From Streptomyces sp. WMMB 322 (GTDB lineage: Bacteria; Actinomycetota; Actinomycetes; Streptomycetales; Streptomycetaceae): a stretch of 64,000 bases of DNA. Below, piece by piece: positions 27,504 to 36,521 of the stretch. Position numbers and translations under genes: made by a program. Location: assembly GCF_900090145.1 (NCBI RefSeq), contig NZ_FMHI01000005.1, positions 248,001 to 312,000 on the forward strand, read 5' to 3'. The first letter of the stretch is position 1, and the number at the start of each line of letters is the position of its first letter. The notes below the pieces were generated by a model. The model was not told the DNA's origin. It ran no database searches and was given only the letters and a program-made list of their open reading frames with translations.

Positions 27504-28601
27504 TTGGCGTCCCATCGCAAACCGCGCAGCCGGATACTGAAGTCCGCCCCGACGAAGCGAGGAGTCCTCGGCGTCACCACCGCCGCACTCGCCTCCGTCT
27601 CCCTTCTCTCCCAGAGCGCGCAGGCCGCGCCGGACGACGGCAAGCCGTCGGTCTCGGAGGTCAAGAAGAAGGTCGACGAGCTGTACCAGAAGGCCGAGGT
27701 CTCGACCCAGAGGTACAACGCGGCCAAGGAGAAGACTGAGGCCCAGCGCAAGAAGGCGGACAGATCCCTCGACGAGGCGGCCGAGAGCACGGCGAAGCTC
27801 AACGACGCCCGCCGCACACTCGGCAACTACGCGACGGCCCAGTACCGTTCGGGCGGCATGTCGCAGACCGCGACCCTCCTGCTCACCGAGGACCCGCAGC
27901 AGTTCTTCCAGCAGACACACGTACTGGACCGGATGAGCGGCCGTCAGAAGGAGGCCGTCGCCGACTTCGAGAAGCAGCAGCAGGCGGCGAAGGACAAGCG
28001 GGAGGCGGCCACCGAGGAACTGGGCTCGCTCACCGCGTCCCAGAAGGCTCTGAAGAAGAACAAGCAGGAAGTGCAGGACAAGCTCTCCGAGGCGCGGAAG
28101 CTGCTGTCGAAGCTGACGGCCGAGGAGAAGGCACGCCTGGCGAAGATCGAGAGGCAGAAGCAGGAGGCCGCGCGCAGGGCCGCCGAGCGTGCCGAGGAGG
28201 CCCGCCGCGAGGCGGAGCAGGGCGGCGGCTCACAGTCGGACGGCTCGCAGGCCACGCAGGCCGGGAAGGTTCTCGCCTACGCCAAGGCGCAGTTGGGCAA
28301 GCCGTACGTGTGGGGCGCGACGGGCCCCAGCTCCTTCGACTGCTCCGGCCTCACCCAGGGAGCCTGGAAGGCGGCCGGGATCTCCCTGCCCCGCACGACG
28401 TGGGACCAGGTCAAGGTCGGCACGAAGGTCGCCAAGTCGGAGATGAAGGCGGGCGATCTGATCTTCTTCTACGACGACATCAGCCACGTCGGCATCTACG
28501 TCGGCGACGGGCAGATGATCCACGCGCCGAAGCCGGGCACGAACGTGCGGTACGAGTCGACCGGCAACATGCCCTTCCACTCGGCGGTGCGCCCCGGCTG
28601 A
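27504..28601 (+). CDS. NlpC/P60 peptidoglycan endopeptidase with coiled-coil domain
   Basis: 365 residues, secreted cell-wall hydrolase. The signal peptide ends near SQSAQAAP (residue ~41). Residues ~45-240 form a long coiled coil (Lys/Glu/Ala heptads), as in RipA/CwlO-type enzymes where it restrains the catalytic domain. The C-terminal NlpC/P60 domain has Cys280 in FDCSG, His328 in DDISHVG and His340 in MIHAPKPG. The TTG at 27504 is chosen because the ASHRKP that follows matches the usual start of this family and AAGGAG lies nine bases upstream. Controlled by the preceding c-di-AMP riboswitch; ends at a hairpin at 28623. Confidence 0.93.
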   Translation: MASHRKPRSRILKSAPTKRGVLGVTTAALASVSLLSQSAQAAPDDGKPSVSEVKKKVDELYQKAEVSTQRYNAAKEKTEAQRKKADRSLDEAAESTAKLNDARRTLGNYATAQYRSGGMSQTATLLLTEDPQQFFQQTHVLDRMSGRQKEAVADFEKQQQAAKDKREAATEELGSLTASQKALKKNKQEVQDKLSEARKLLSKLTAEEKARLAKIERQKQEAARRAAERAEEARREAEQGGGSQSDGSQATQAGKVLAYAKAQLGKPYVWGATGPSSFDCSGLTQGAWKAAGISLPRTTWDQVKVGTKVAKSEMKAGDLIFFYDDISHVGIYVGDGQMIHAPKPGTNVRYESTGNMPFHSAVRPG

Positions 28602-28622
28602 CGGCGGGCCACCCCGCCCGGG

Positions 28623-28652
28623 CGACCGGGTCGCGCTGCCGCGGCCCGGTCG
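28623..28652 (+). terminator. Hairpin after the NlpC/P60 gene
   Basis: 13-bp stem with one G-T wobble (CGACCGGGTCGCG / CGCGGCCCGGTCG) and 4-nt loop, 21 bp after the stop. Confidence 0.6.
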
Positions 28653-28741
28653 GCCCCCCGGTGTGACCGGGGCAGGGCGGGTAGGTGCGGCGGCTCAACC
28701 CTCCGCCGATGACGGCGATCCCAGGCCCTTCACCGCGTCCG

Positions 28742-29095
28742 TCACGTCCACAGGACGGCGATGAAGATGTTCGCCACCGTCAGCGCGCCGACCGTGCCGA
28801 AGAGGGACGAGGGGACCTTCTCCTCGTCCCTCTTCACATAGACCAGGCCGAGGATCACCACGAGCAGGGCGAGCTTGACGCCGATCTTGACATTGTTCAC
28901 GGGGTCGCCGCCCGCCTGGTTGAGACCCACCAGGACCATCCCGGTCAGCAGCATCGTGAACGCGCCGTGCAGCATGCCGGGCACGAAGCGGGCCTCGTCC
29001 GCACGCATCGCCTTCATCTGGAAGAAGAAGCCGCCCAGCAGGGCCGCGATGCCGATGATGTGGAGGCCGACGAAGACATGTATGAGTACGTCCAT
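28742..29095 (-). CDS. Small four-helix membrane protein
   Basis: 117 residues, almost all hydrophobic: helices near residues 4-25 (IHVFVGLHIIGIAALLGGFF), 42-60, 70-88 and 97-115. His6, His12 and His43 lie in or near helices, reminiscent of small haem- or quinone-linked membrane proteins, but no family is claimed. The ATG lacks a ribosome site. TAGGCT eight bases upstream suggests a leaderless transcript. Function unknown. Confidence 0.7.
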   Translation of the reverse strand: MDVLIHVFVGLHIIGIAALLGGFFFQMKAMRADEARFVPGMLHGAFTMLLTGMVLVGLNQAGGDPVNNVKIGVKLALLVVILGLVYVKRDEEKVPSSLFGTVGALTVANIFIAVLWT

Positions 29096-29170
29096 GGCCA
29101 GGGAGCCTAGCGACGGGGCCGCCGGCAGACGGGCGCGGGGCCTTCCCGCCTGCGGGAGCCCGGTGCCGCC

Positions 29171-30370
29171 TCACCAGCGCACGGGCAGCTCCTTCACCCC
29201 GCGCATCAGCATCCCCGTCAGCCACGGCAGAGAGGACTCCTCCGCGTCCGGCTCGATGTCCGGGCAGCGCTCCAGCAGGGTACGGATCGCGATGCGGCCC
29301 TCCAGGCGGGCCAGCGGAGCCCCCAGGCAGTAGTGCAGGCCGTGGCCGAAGGCGATGTGGCCGCGGGCGTCGCGGAGGATGTCGAAGCGGTCCGGGTCCT
29401 CGAAGCGGTCCGGGTCGCGGTCCGCGTCGGCCATGGCGATCACGACCGTCGAGCCCGCGGGAATGGTCACTCCGCCCATCTCGACGTCTTCCAGGGCGAG
29501 TCGCTGCGTGCACGTCTCGACGGGGCCGTCGTAGCGGAGCATCTCCTCGACGGCGCCCTCCAGCAGCCCGAAGTCCGCACGGAGCCGGGCGAGTTGGTCC
29601 GGGTGCGCGAAGAGGGCACGCATGCCGTTGCCGATGAGATTGACGGTGGTCTCGTGGCCTGCGACGAGCAACAGCACGCACATGCCGATGAGTTCGTCGC
29701 CGGTCAGCCGATCGCCGCCGTCGTCGACCTCCTGGATCATTGCGCTGAGCAGGTCGTCGACGGGGTTCTCGCGCTTCGCCTCGATCAGCCCGGTGAGATA
29801 GGCGGGCATCTCCCGGTACGCGCGGGCCTCCTCCTCCGCGCTGGTGGGCCCGACTATCGCGTTGGACCAGCCACGGAAGGTCTGACGGTCGAGTTCGGGT
29901 ACGCCGAGCAGTTCGCAGATGACCGTCATCGGCAGCGGGAAGGCAAAGGAGGCGATCAGGTCCGCACGCCGCTCCTCCTTCCCCAGCATCGCGTCGAGCA
30001 GCTCGTCGGTGATCTGCTGGACGCGGGGTCCGAGCGCGGCGATCCGGCGCGGCGTGAACGACCCCGCCACCAGGCGCCGCAGCCGGGTGTGGTCCGGCGG
30101 GTCCGTCGTCAGCATGTGGCCGATCGCCGGCAGGCCGGGGTTGAGGATCTGCCCTATGCCCCCGTGGTTCTGCCAGTCCCGGCTGAGCCGGGGGTCGGTG
30201 AAGGCCGTGCGGCACATTTCGTGTCCGACCACGAGCCACAGTTCTCTCCCGTCGGGCACGCGTACGTGGTGCACGGGTGCCTCCGCGCGGAGTGCCGCGT
30301 AGACGGGGTAGGGATTGCGTACGAAGTCCGGGCTGAGCCGGGTCAGTTCGACGATGCCGTCGGCCGCCAA
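29171..30370 (-). CDS. Cytochrome P450
   Basis: 399 residues, soluble bacterial class I P450. The haem-binding loop is FGHGLHYCLG with the Cys thiolate at 348. The I-helix oxygen-activation motif is AGHETT and the K-helix ExxR is EEMLR. PERF-like and other core segments are intact, so it should be active as a mono-oxygenase needing ferredoxin and reductase. No redox partner gene is adjacent and the substrate is unknown. The TTG at 30370 follows AGGGGG by five bases and yields normal length; it starts LAADGIVELTRLSPDFVRNP. It stands alone between membrane proteins, with no biosynthetic cluster around it. Confidence 0.95.
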   Translation of the reverse strand: MAADGIVELTRLSPDFVRNPYPVYAALRAEAPVHHVRVPDGRELWLVVGHEMCRTAFTDPRLSRDWQNHGGIGQILNPGLPAIGHMLTTDPPDHTRLRRLVAGSFTPRRIAALGPRVQQITDELLDAMLGKEERRADLIASFAFPLPMTVICELLGVPELDRQTFRGWSNAIVGPTSAEEEARAYREMPAYLTGLIEAKRENPVDDLLSAMIQEVDDGGDRLTGDELIGMCVLLLVAGHETTVNLIGNGMRALFAHPDQLARLRADFGLLEGAVEEMLRYDGPVETCTQRLALEDVEMGGVTIPAGSTVVIAMADADRDPDRFEDPDRFDILRDARGHIAFGHGLHYCLGAPLARLEGRIAIRTLLERCPDIEPDAEESSLPWLTGMLMRGVKELPVRW

Positions 30371-30613
30371 TGTGTCCCCCTGTCGACGAGTCGAAAGGCA
30401 CGCTAACCGCCACAACCGCCCACCGAGAGCGGGAATTTCGGACAGTTATCCACAGGTTGCTTCGTGCGAGCCGAGCGAGGACGCCGGCCGTCCACCCTCC
30501 GGCTCGCCGGCTCACACAGCCGGGTGACGAAGCGCGCCCTGCCGACGGAAGCCCCCCGTCCGTAGGGCACAATGCGCCTTTCACGAACGGTGTTTGAGAG
30601 GCGGGGTTGCGCA

Positions 30614-31954
30614 GTGGCCGTGGACACGGCACGAGACGGCACGGGCGGCGGCAGCGGCGCACGCGAAGAGGCCGTCCCGCTTCAGAAGACCGCTCCCGCA
30701 CAGACGCCTTCGGGGGCTCACTCCACCTCCTGCACCTGCGGCGACTGCCCGCACGGCGTCCGCGAGGGTCACCGGCACGCACGCGAGGACTTCCGCCGTC
30801 GCCGCGACGAACTCGCCGCCGGGAAGGGCCTTCCCGCCGCTCTCGCGCACTCCCCCGGAGCCTCCCGCCAGTGGGTCTCCGACGAGTTGACCCGGGCCGC
30901 CCGAAGGGTCGCCGAGCGCGCCCGCGACGAAGGCGCGGTGCGGCTGCAGTCGATGTGGCGGCACACCGTCATCGGCACGTGGGCGGCCGTCGGCGTGCTG
31001 CTGCTCGGGCAGTTGCTCTCCGCTCTCGCCGTGGGCTGGACGGCCGACCGCACCGCGTCCCTCGTCGCCGCGGTGATCGCCGCCGGGGTCGTCTCGCTCG
31101 CCGCTTACCTGCACAGGGAGCGCGGCGGGGCGCTGGCCCCGCTCATCGGCGAGGACAACAGGCTCTCCACCTCCCGCGCCGTGGCGGCGGCATGGGTGCT
31201 CCTCGCCGTGTACGACATCCTCGTCCTCGCTCTCGAACTTGCGGGCCGCTCCGGCCGGGCGGAGCGGAGCGTCCTCATCGAGGGGCTCGAACTCTCCCGG
31301 GGAGCGGGGCTGTTGACCGTTCTCGCCCTGAGCTGCGCCGTCGCGGTCTTCGTGCGCAGGACCGTTTCGGTTCGCGTGCAGCACCAGCGGCTCCAGAAGG
31401 TGCGCGCCGACCGGCCCCGAGCCGCCGACCTCCTCACCGACGACGCCGGCCGGGGGTCCTTCTGCGACGTGCAGTACGTCCTGATCAGCGGCGTCGCCGT
31501 GGTGTTCGCCGCCGTCCGCCTCGCGCGGCAGCCCGACCAACTGCCCGACCTGCCCTGGAGTCTGGCTCTGCTGGTCGTGGTCTCGGCGGCGACGTACCTC
31601 ACGGGCAAGTACGCCGAGGGCGGCCGTCCTGTGGTGCTGTCCGTCGTGCGGGCCCGCGAGGTCGGCGACCTGCACGCGCCCATCCGCACGGGCGACGACA
31701 TCGAGATCCGCGGCGCGGGCTTCGTGCCGCCGGGCGCCGGGGAGCCGGACCGGCTGTCGCGGATGGTGGTCCGTGTCGGTGCGGTGCACGTGCCGGTCCC
31801 GCTGATCCCCTCCGGCAACGGTTTCTCCAACCCGGCGGACGCGACGCTCACCGTGCCGGTGCCCGTCGAGGTCGAGCCGGGCCGGGTCGAGATCCAGGTC
31901 GTCACCGCCGCGGGCGTGGAGACCAACCGCTACCCCATCGACGTCGCCGACTGA
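30614..31954 (+). CDS. Four-helix membrane protein with N-terminal Cys motif and C-terminal IPT/TIG-like domain
   Basis: 446 residues from GTG 30614; GTG 30620 or 30590 are alternatives. Residues ~35-50 contain STSCTCGDCPHGV, a possible metal site. Hydrophobic segments appear near 105-125 (VIGTWAAVGVLLLGQLLSAL), 135-155, 180-200, 230-245, 285-300 and 315-330. The C-terminal ~90 residues (DDIEIRGAGFVPPGAGEPDR ... VEPGRVEIQVVTAAGVETN) read as an immunoglobulin-like IPT/TIG fold. No known function. Separated from the P450 by a 243-bp divergent gap. Confidence 0.75.
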   Translation: MAVDTARDGTGGGSGAREEAVPLQKTAPAQTPSGAHSTSCTCGDCPHGVREGHRHAREDFRRRRDELAAGKGLPAALAHSPGASRQWVSDELTRAARRVAERARDEGAVRLQSMWRHTVIGTWAAVGVLLLGQLLSALAVGWTADRTASLVAAVIAAGVVSLAAYLHRERGGALAPLIGEDNRLSTSRAVAAAWVLLAVYDILVLALELAGRSGRAERSVLIEGLELSRGAGLLTVLALSCAVAVFVRRTVSVRVQHQRLQKVRADRPRAADLLTDDAGRGSFCDVQYVLISGVAVVFAAVRLARQPDQLPDLPWSLALLVVVSAATYLTGKYAEGGRPVVLSVVRAREVGDLHAPIRTGDDIEIRGAGFVPPGAGEPDRLSRMVVRVGAVHVPVPLIPSGNGFSNPADATLTVPVPVEVEPGRVEIQVVTAAGVETNRYPIDVAD

Positions 31955-32266
31955 CCGGAGCGGGGCGGCACCGGGAGGGTGCGGCGCCCGCGAGGGGCAT
32001 CCGGAAGCGCGGAACCGGCGACGACCGGTGACGCGACCGGGGCGGGAACGGCTATGGCCGGCGGGTCTTCGGCGCGCCGCCGCATCCGGTTGGCCCGTTC
32101 TGCCGCGAATGCAACCCCCATCCGCCAAGTGCCCGGCGACGGATGCTCACTGAGATCGTCCAGAGAGGGTGTAACGCGGGCCACAGCCGCGTACCGTAGC
32201 GACCCGACTTCAGCCCGAGCCGAACACCCATGCGGCACAGGCGGCGACTACGGAAGGTGGACTGTC
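31955..32266. other. Upstream region of doxX-like gene
   Basis: 312 bp without a gene. TGTAAC and TACCGT 16 bp apart (about 32170-32197) could be a weak promoter. Nothing else recognised. Confidence 0.3.
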
Positions 32267-32803
32267 ATGTCTCTGGCTGATCAAACCAGGACTGATGCGC
32301 CTGTCAGCGGCTCCCCTGGCAGCCTGCGGGCAAGAGCGTCCAAGTACGCGCTGCTCCCGCTCCGCCTCTTCCTCGGAGCCACCTTCATCTACGCGGGACT
32401 GGACAAGCTCGTCCTCAACAAGGAGTTCCTCTCCGGCAAGGGCGGCGACTCGCTGGTCCAGGTCCTGGACTCCGTGGAGAACGTCGCGGCGATCCCCGCC
32501 CTGGTCAACCTCGCGCAGAACGACCCCAAGGCCTTCGGCATCGCCATCGCCGCGGGTGAAATCGCCGTCGGGCTGGGCGCGTTGGTGGGCCTGCTGACGC
32601 GCCTGGCCGCCTTCGGCGGCATGCTCATATCGCTCAGCCTGTGGCTGACGGTCAGCTGGGGAAGCGACCCGTACTACTACGGCAACGACCTGCCGTACAT
32701 GATGGCCTGGGTACCGCTGATCTTCGCGGGGGCTTCCGTGTGGTCGCTCGACATGGCCTTCTCCCGCCGGCGGCGACGCAAGGGCAGGCACATCTTCGGC
32801 TGA
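32267..32803 (+). CDS. DoxX family membrane protein
   Basis: 178 residues with four helices typical of DoxX: LPLRLFLGATFIYAGLDKLV near residue 30, a segment near 85 (AFGIAIAAGEIAVGLGALVG), LAAFGGMLISLSLWLTVSW, and a last one around residue 150. DoxX proteins accompany thiol and redox systems in actinobacteria. Here no partner gene is adjacent, so the role is undefined. GGAAGGTGG precedes the ATG by six bases. Followed by a very strong hairpin. Confidence 0.88.
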   Translation: MSLADQTRTDAPVSGSPGSLRARASKYALLPLRLFLGATFIYAGLDKLVLNKEFLSGKGGDSLVQVLDSVENVAAIPALVNLAQNDPKAFGIAIAAGEIAVGLGALVGLLTRLAAFGGMLISLSLWLTVSWGSDPYYYGNDLPYMMAWVPLIFAGASVWSLDMAFSRRRRRKGRHIFG

Positions 32804-32831
32804 CGCACGGGCACCCGGACGGTGTGGACGA

Positions 32832-32880
32832 GGCGGGGGCGGGGCTCCCGGGGCGCAGCCCCGGGAGCCCCGCCCCCGCC
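32832..32880. terminator. Perfect 23-bp hairpin between convergent genes
   Basis: GGCGGGGGCGGGGCTCCCGG... at 32832-32854 is exactly complementary to 32858-32880, with a 3-nt GCA loop. Sits between doxX (+) and the 32883 gene (-), whose stop it nearly touches. Confidence 0.8.
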
Positions 32881-32882
32881 GT

Positions 32883-33341
32883 TCATTCCGCTCCGCCTCC
32901 CCCGCCGCCGCGGCCGGGCCGCTCGTCCCCGTACCGCCGGTCCTCACCCTGTCCCCGGACGCCTCGCCCTCCGCCACGCAGCCCTTCGTCAGGGAGCCCC
33001 TCGGCCGGGAGCTCCTCGTCAGGCATCCCCTCGTCAGGGCGCCCCTCGTCTCCCCGCGCACCGCCGGTCCCCGGCCGCTCGTATCCGCCGAGCAGTTCGT
33101 CCACCGGCATCCGCCCGGGCACGTCCGGCGCCCGGGCCCTCCGCCTCCGCAGCAGCCGCCGCACGGCGTAGGCCGCCGCCGCCGTCAGCGCCGCCGCCAC
33201 CAGCGCCACGGGCACCAGCAGCAGCAGCGCCCACACCGGCACCCGCCACTCACCCAGCGCGTCCAGAACGTAGACCGACGCGGCGCCGATCAGCAGCAGA
33301 CCCAGCAGCAGCCGGGCAGGTTCGAAACGGTGCCGGTTCAT
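32883..33341 (-). CDS. Small membrane protein coupled to a PspC-domain gene
   Basis: 152 residues: two helices (residues ~10-30 and 35-62, VPVWALLLLVPVALVAAALT), an Arg cluster (RRLLRRRRAR), then a Pro/Glu/Gly tail with degenerate DEGxPDEE repeats. Its ATG overlaps the stop of the PspC gene (ATGA), so it is translated with it and probably serves the same envelope-stress function. Confidence 0.75.
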   Translation of the reverse strand: MNRHRFEPARLLLGLLLIGAASVYVLDALGEWRVPVWALLLLVPVALVAAALTAAAAYAVRRLLRRRRARAPDVPGRMPVDELLGGYERPGTGGARGDEGRPDEGMPDEELPAEGLPDEGLRGGGRGVRGQGEDRRYGDERPGRGGGGGGAE

Positions 33342-34948
33342 CGGCGGGCCTCGCTCAGCTCGTCCCCGGGCACGCTGCCGGCAGGCAGGTCGTCGGTCCG
33401 TTCACCGGAGGGGAGCAGACGCACGATCTCCAGCTGTCCGACCGTCACGTCCGCCGACAGCCTCAGCGTGCCCTTCGCCTCGCCGCGGCCGGAAGGCGCC
33501 AGGGTCAGCCGCTCGTGCCGGTGGAGGCCGCCGATGCTCTCCACCACGAAGTGCTCCCCCTTGCGCTCGGTCCGCGAGGGCAGCCGGATCTCGCCCGCGC
33601 CGACCTTCGCGTCGAGTTCGACGCTGGTTCCGCTCGGCACGACCACCTTCATCGATCCGGCACCGATCCGTACCCGCGTGCGCACGGTCTCGCGGTCACC
33701 GGTGAACCGTACGCCGCCCAGGTCGAGTTCAGCGGCGCCGCCGTCGAGTTCGTAGACACCCGCGACGTCCGTGGCGGAGGCCGGTGCCCAGGTGACTTCG
33801 CGCCAGTCCGTGCCGATGCTCTTCGGGATCAGGGAGACGCCGGCCAGCATCACGGCCGTGACGACCGTCAGGAACACCGTCCCGAAGCCGACCCGGCCCG
33901 CGAACGCGCTGACCGCGAGGCCGATTCCGTACACCGCGAGAGCGCAGGCCAGCCCGACCGTGAGACCCGTGCCGAGCGACCGAGGGTCCCAGGCGGCGGC
34001 GGTCCCGGCGACCGCCGCGACCGCCGCCAGCGTCGCGAGCAGCCCGCCGAATCCGCCGTCCCGGCCGCGGCCCGGACGGACGCCCGCCCCGGGAGGCATC
34101 CAGGGACCCCGGCGCGGAGGGTGCCCGTGCCCCGGGTGCGTCTCCGCCTCGTCGGGCCCCCACAGATACCCGGTGTCATAAGACGTGCCGGGGCCGTCCT
34201 TCGTCAGCGGCTCACGCCACCACGACGGCGTCCCCGGCACGGGCGGAGCCTGCGCCTCCGGCGGCGCGTCGGCGACCGCGTGCGCCGTCGCCGGATCGAC
34301 AGGGGCGCCGACGGCCTCCGCCGCCTCGGCCTCCCGCCGGTGGCGCGACCAGAACGCGGCACCGGCGACCGCCGCCGCGAGGAGCACGGAGAAGGGTGCG
34401 CTGCGGTTGCCCAGCGACGCCAGGAAGAGCCCGCAGCCGACGAGGGCCACGAGGATCGCCGAGAGCGTCGTTCCCTCGACGCGGCCGGACAGCAGCCACC
34501 GTGCCTCGTTCTGCTGCTCGCCCTCCTCCGGGATCAGCAGCCATGCGACGCCGTAGAAGACGAGGCCGAGCCCCCCGATGACGGAGAGGACGACGAGCGG
34601 CACACGGAAGATGACCGGGTCCAGGTCGAAGTAGCGGCCGAGGCCCGAGCACACACCGGCGGCGACCTTGGGACGGCGGCTCCGCGTGAGCCTCGCGTCC
34701 CCGGGACCGGTGCCGTCGTGGCCGTCGCCCGGCCCCCCGCCGGCGGCGCCACCCGTGGGGCCTGCACCGAAGCCGCCGGGAGCAGCGCCGTGGCCGCCGC
34801 GCACCTCTGCGCGGTCACCGCGGGCCCCGCCACGTTCATCGCGCCGGGCGCCGTCGCCGCCCGCGTCGCCGTCACCGCCCGCGTCGCGGGGCACCGGCCC
34901 GTCCGCCGGCTGATGCCGCGGCGGCACGTGCTCGTCGTCCTCCGTCAT
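33338..34948 (-). CDS. PspC-domain membrane protein with putative C-terminal adhesin-like beta region
   Basis: 536 residues. A disordered Gly/Asp N-terminus precedes a PspC domain (residues 88-140: RSRRPKVAAGVCSGLGRYFD then a helix). Further helices lie near 165, 185, 300-320 and 330-380. The last ~150 residues are beta-rich (GAGSMKVVVPSGTSVELDAK, GELxL-type repeats), like the putative adhesin/DUF4097 domains that often close PspC proteins in actinobacteria. ATG 34948 gives a clean start before TEDDEHVPP. Divergent from a PspC-histidine kinase, so likely part of one envelope-stress circuit. Confidence 0.88.
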   Translation of the reverse strand: MTEDDEHVPPRHQPADGPVPRDAGGDGDAGGDGARRDERGGARGDRAEVRGGHGAAPGGFGAGPTGGAAGGGPGDGHDGTGPGDARLTRSRRPKVAAGVCSGLGRYFDLDPVIFRVPLVVLSVIGGLGLVFYGVAWLLIPEEGEQQNEARWLLSGRVEGTTLSAILVALVGCGLFLASLGNRSAPFSVLLAAAVAGAAFWSRHRREAEAAEAVGAPVDPATAHAVADAPPEAQAPPVPGTPSWWREPLTKDGPGTSYDTGYLWGPDEAETHPGHGHPPRRGPWMPPGAGVRPGRGRDGGFGGLLATLAAVAAVAGTAAAWDPRSLGTGLTVGLACALAVYGIGLAVSAFAGRVGFGTVFLTVVTAVMLAGVSLIPKSIGTDWREVTWAPASATDVAGVYELDGGAAELDLGGVRFTGDRETVRTRVRIGAGSMKVVVPSGTSVELDAKVGAGEIRLPSRTERKGEHFVVESIGGLHRHERLTLAPSGRGEAKGTLRLSADVTVGQLEIVRLLPSGERTDDLPAGSVPGDELSEARR

Positions 34949-35071
34949 GCGCCCATGGTGTCCCCTCCCTCCCACCGGGTACATCCGGGCCCGTCCCCCA
35001 CACGACCCTGATTCCGGCGCCGCACACCCCGCCTCCCCGTGCCCGCGTGAGGGTGCACGTACGGGTGGAGG

Positions 35072-35089
35072 ATCAGGGACGACCCTGAT
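35072..35089. promoter_or_regulatory. Palindrome in the divergent PspC promoter region (operator candidate)
   Basis: ATCAGGGACGACCCTGAT: perfect 7-bp arms, 4-nt spacer. A further GACCCTGAT half-site is at 35004-35012. Both lie in the 175-bp gap between the two divergent PspC genes, as expected for autoregulation by the NarL-type regulator at 36518. Confidence 0.5.
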
Positions 35090-35123
35090 GCCCCGCACCG
35101 CACACGCGTGTGACGATCGGTGC

Positions 35124-36521
35124 ATGACCCCCGCCTCGTCGACCGCTTCCGGCCCCGGCGCCGCCCGCGCGGCCACGGGGGTACCCCCGGCGCAGCCAGG
35201 GGGAGGGCCGCCGACCGCCGACGACGCCTCGCCGCCCCCGCTGCGCAAGCTCTACCGCAGCGCCGAGGGCCGCATGCTCGGCGGCGTCGCCCGGGGCCTG
35301 GCAGGACACTTGGGGCTGCCGGTGTCCTGGGTCCGCATCGTCTTCATCGCCCTCAGCGTCACCCAGGGGCTGGGCGTGCTGCTCTACGCGGCCTTCTGGT
35401 TCGTCGTACCGCTCGGCACGGGCGGAGTGGGCACCGGCCGCAGACCGGCCGGCCCGCCCGCCGCCGGCGCGGAGTCCGCCGCGGGCCCCGAGGCCGGGGG
35501 CCGGGAGAGCGACGGGGGCTGGTCGCGGCTGCGGGTGCGCAAGCCCGACAAGGGCCAGATCTTCGCCGTTCTGGCGCTTCTCGTCGGCGCGGCCGTCATC
35601 GCCGACAACCTGCAGTTCGGACGGATCAACACCTATGTGTGGCCGGTGCTGCTGATAGGCCTCGGCGTGGTCCTGGTCTGGCGCCAGGCCGACGACGCAC
35701 GCCGCGCGCACTGGGCCGAGGTCAGCCGCCGCCGCGGTCTGGTCCCCCTCGCGCGCAGTGCTGCCGGAGTGGTGCTGGTGGCGGTGGGGGTGAGCGGAAT
35801 CGTCGTCGTGCAGGGGTCGGCCAGCCATCTCGGCCCGGTCCTGCAGGCCGCCCTCGCCGTCCTCGTCGGTGTCGCGCTGCTCGCGGGCCCGTATCTGGTG
35901 CGGATGATGCAGGACCTCTCCGAGGAGCGGCTGATGCGCATCCGCGCGCAGGAGCGGGCCGAAGTCGCCGCGCACGTCCACGACTCGGTGCTGCACACCC
36001 TCACCCTGATCCAGCGCAGCGCCGACGACTCCCGCGAAGTGGCCCGCCTCGCCCGGGCCCAGGAGCGCGAGCTGCGCAACTGGCTGTACAAGCCGCACGG
36101 CAGGGGCAAGGAGGACGAGAAGGCGCAGACCCTCTCCGAATCCGTCAAGGAGACGGCGGCCGAGGTCGAGGACCGTCACGGAGTGCCGATCGAGGTCGTC
36201 TGCGTCGGCGACTGCCCCCTCGACGAAGGGCTCGACGCACAGATCCAGGCAGCGCGGGAGGCGATGGTGAACGCCGCCAAGTACGGTGGCGACAGAGGGG
36301 CGGTCCAGGTGTTCACGGAGGTGGAGGGGCGCACGGTGTTCATCTCCGTGCGCGACCGTGGCCCCGGCTTCGACCAGGACGCGGTACCGGAGGACAGGAT
36401 GGGCGTGCGCGAGTCCATCATCGGCCGCATGCGCCGCCACGGAGGCACGGCCCGGCTGCGGTCGGCGCCCGGCGAGGGGACAGAGGTGGAGCTCGAAATG
36501 GAGAGGGCGGCCCAGTCGTGA
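35124..36521 (+). CDS. PspC-domain sensor histidine kinase (NarL family)
   Basis: 465 residues. PspC domain at 40-97 (RKLYRSAEGRMLGGVARGLA), then helices near 147-165, 172-188, 212-230 and 243-260. The HisKA_3 box AAHVHDSVLHTLT places the phospho-acceptor at His286. The ATPase domain follows (EAMVNAAKYGG, VRDRGPGFD, GTEVELEM). A membrane sensor of envelope state is the likely role. ATG 35124 is chosen on domain position; its ribosome site is weak. Its stop overlaps the start of the response regulator (GTGA). Confidence 0.93.
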   Translation: MTPASSTASGPGAARAATGVPPAQPGGGPPTADDASPPPLRKLYRSAEGRMLGGVARGLAGHLGLPVSWVRIVFIALSVTQGLGVLLYAAFWFVVPLGTGGVGTGRRPAGPPAAGAESAAGPEAGGRESDGGWSRLRVRKPDKGQIFAVLALLVGAAVIADNLQFGRINTYVWPVLLIGLGVVLVWRQADDARRAHWAEVSRRRGLVPLARSAAGVVLVAVGVSGIVVVQGSASHLGPVLQAALAVLVGVALLAGPYLVRMMQDLSEERLMRIRAQERAEVAAHVHDSVLHTLTLIQRSADDSREVARLARAQERELRNWLYKPHGRGKEDEKAQTLSESVKETAAEVEDRHGVPIEVVCVGDCPLDEGLDAQIQAAREAMVNAAKYGGDRGAVQVFTEVEGRTVFISVRDRGPGFDQDAVPEDRMGVRESIIGRMRRHGGTARLRSAPGEGTEVELEMERAAQS

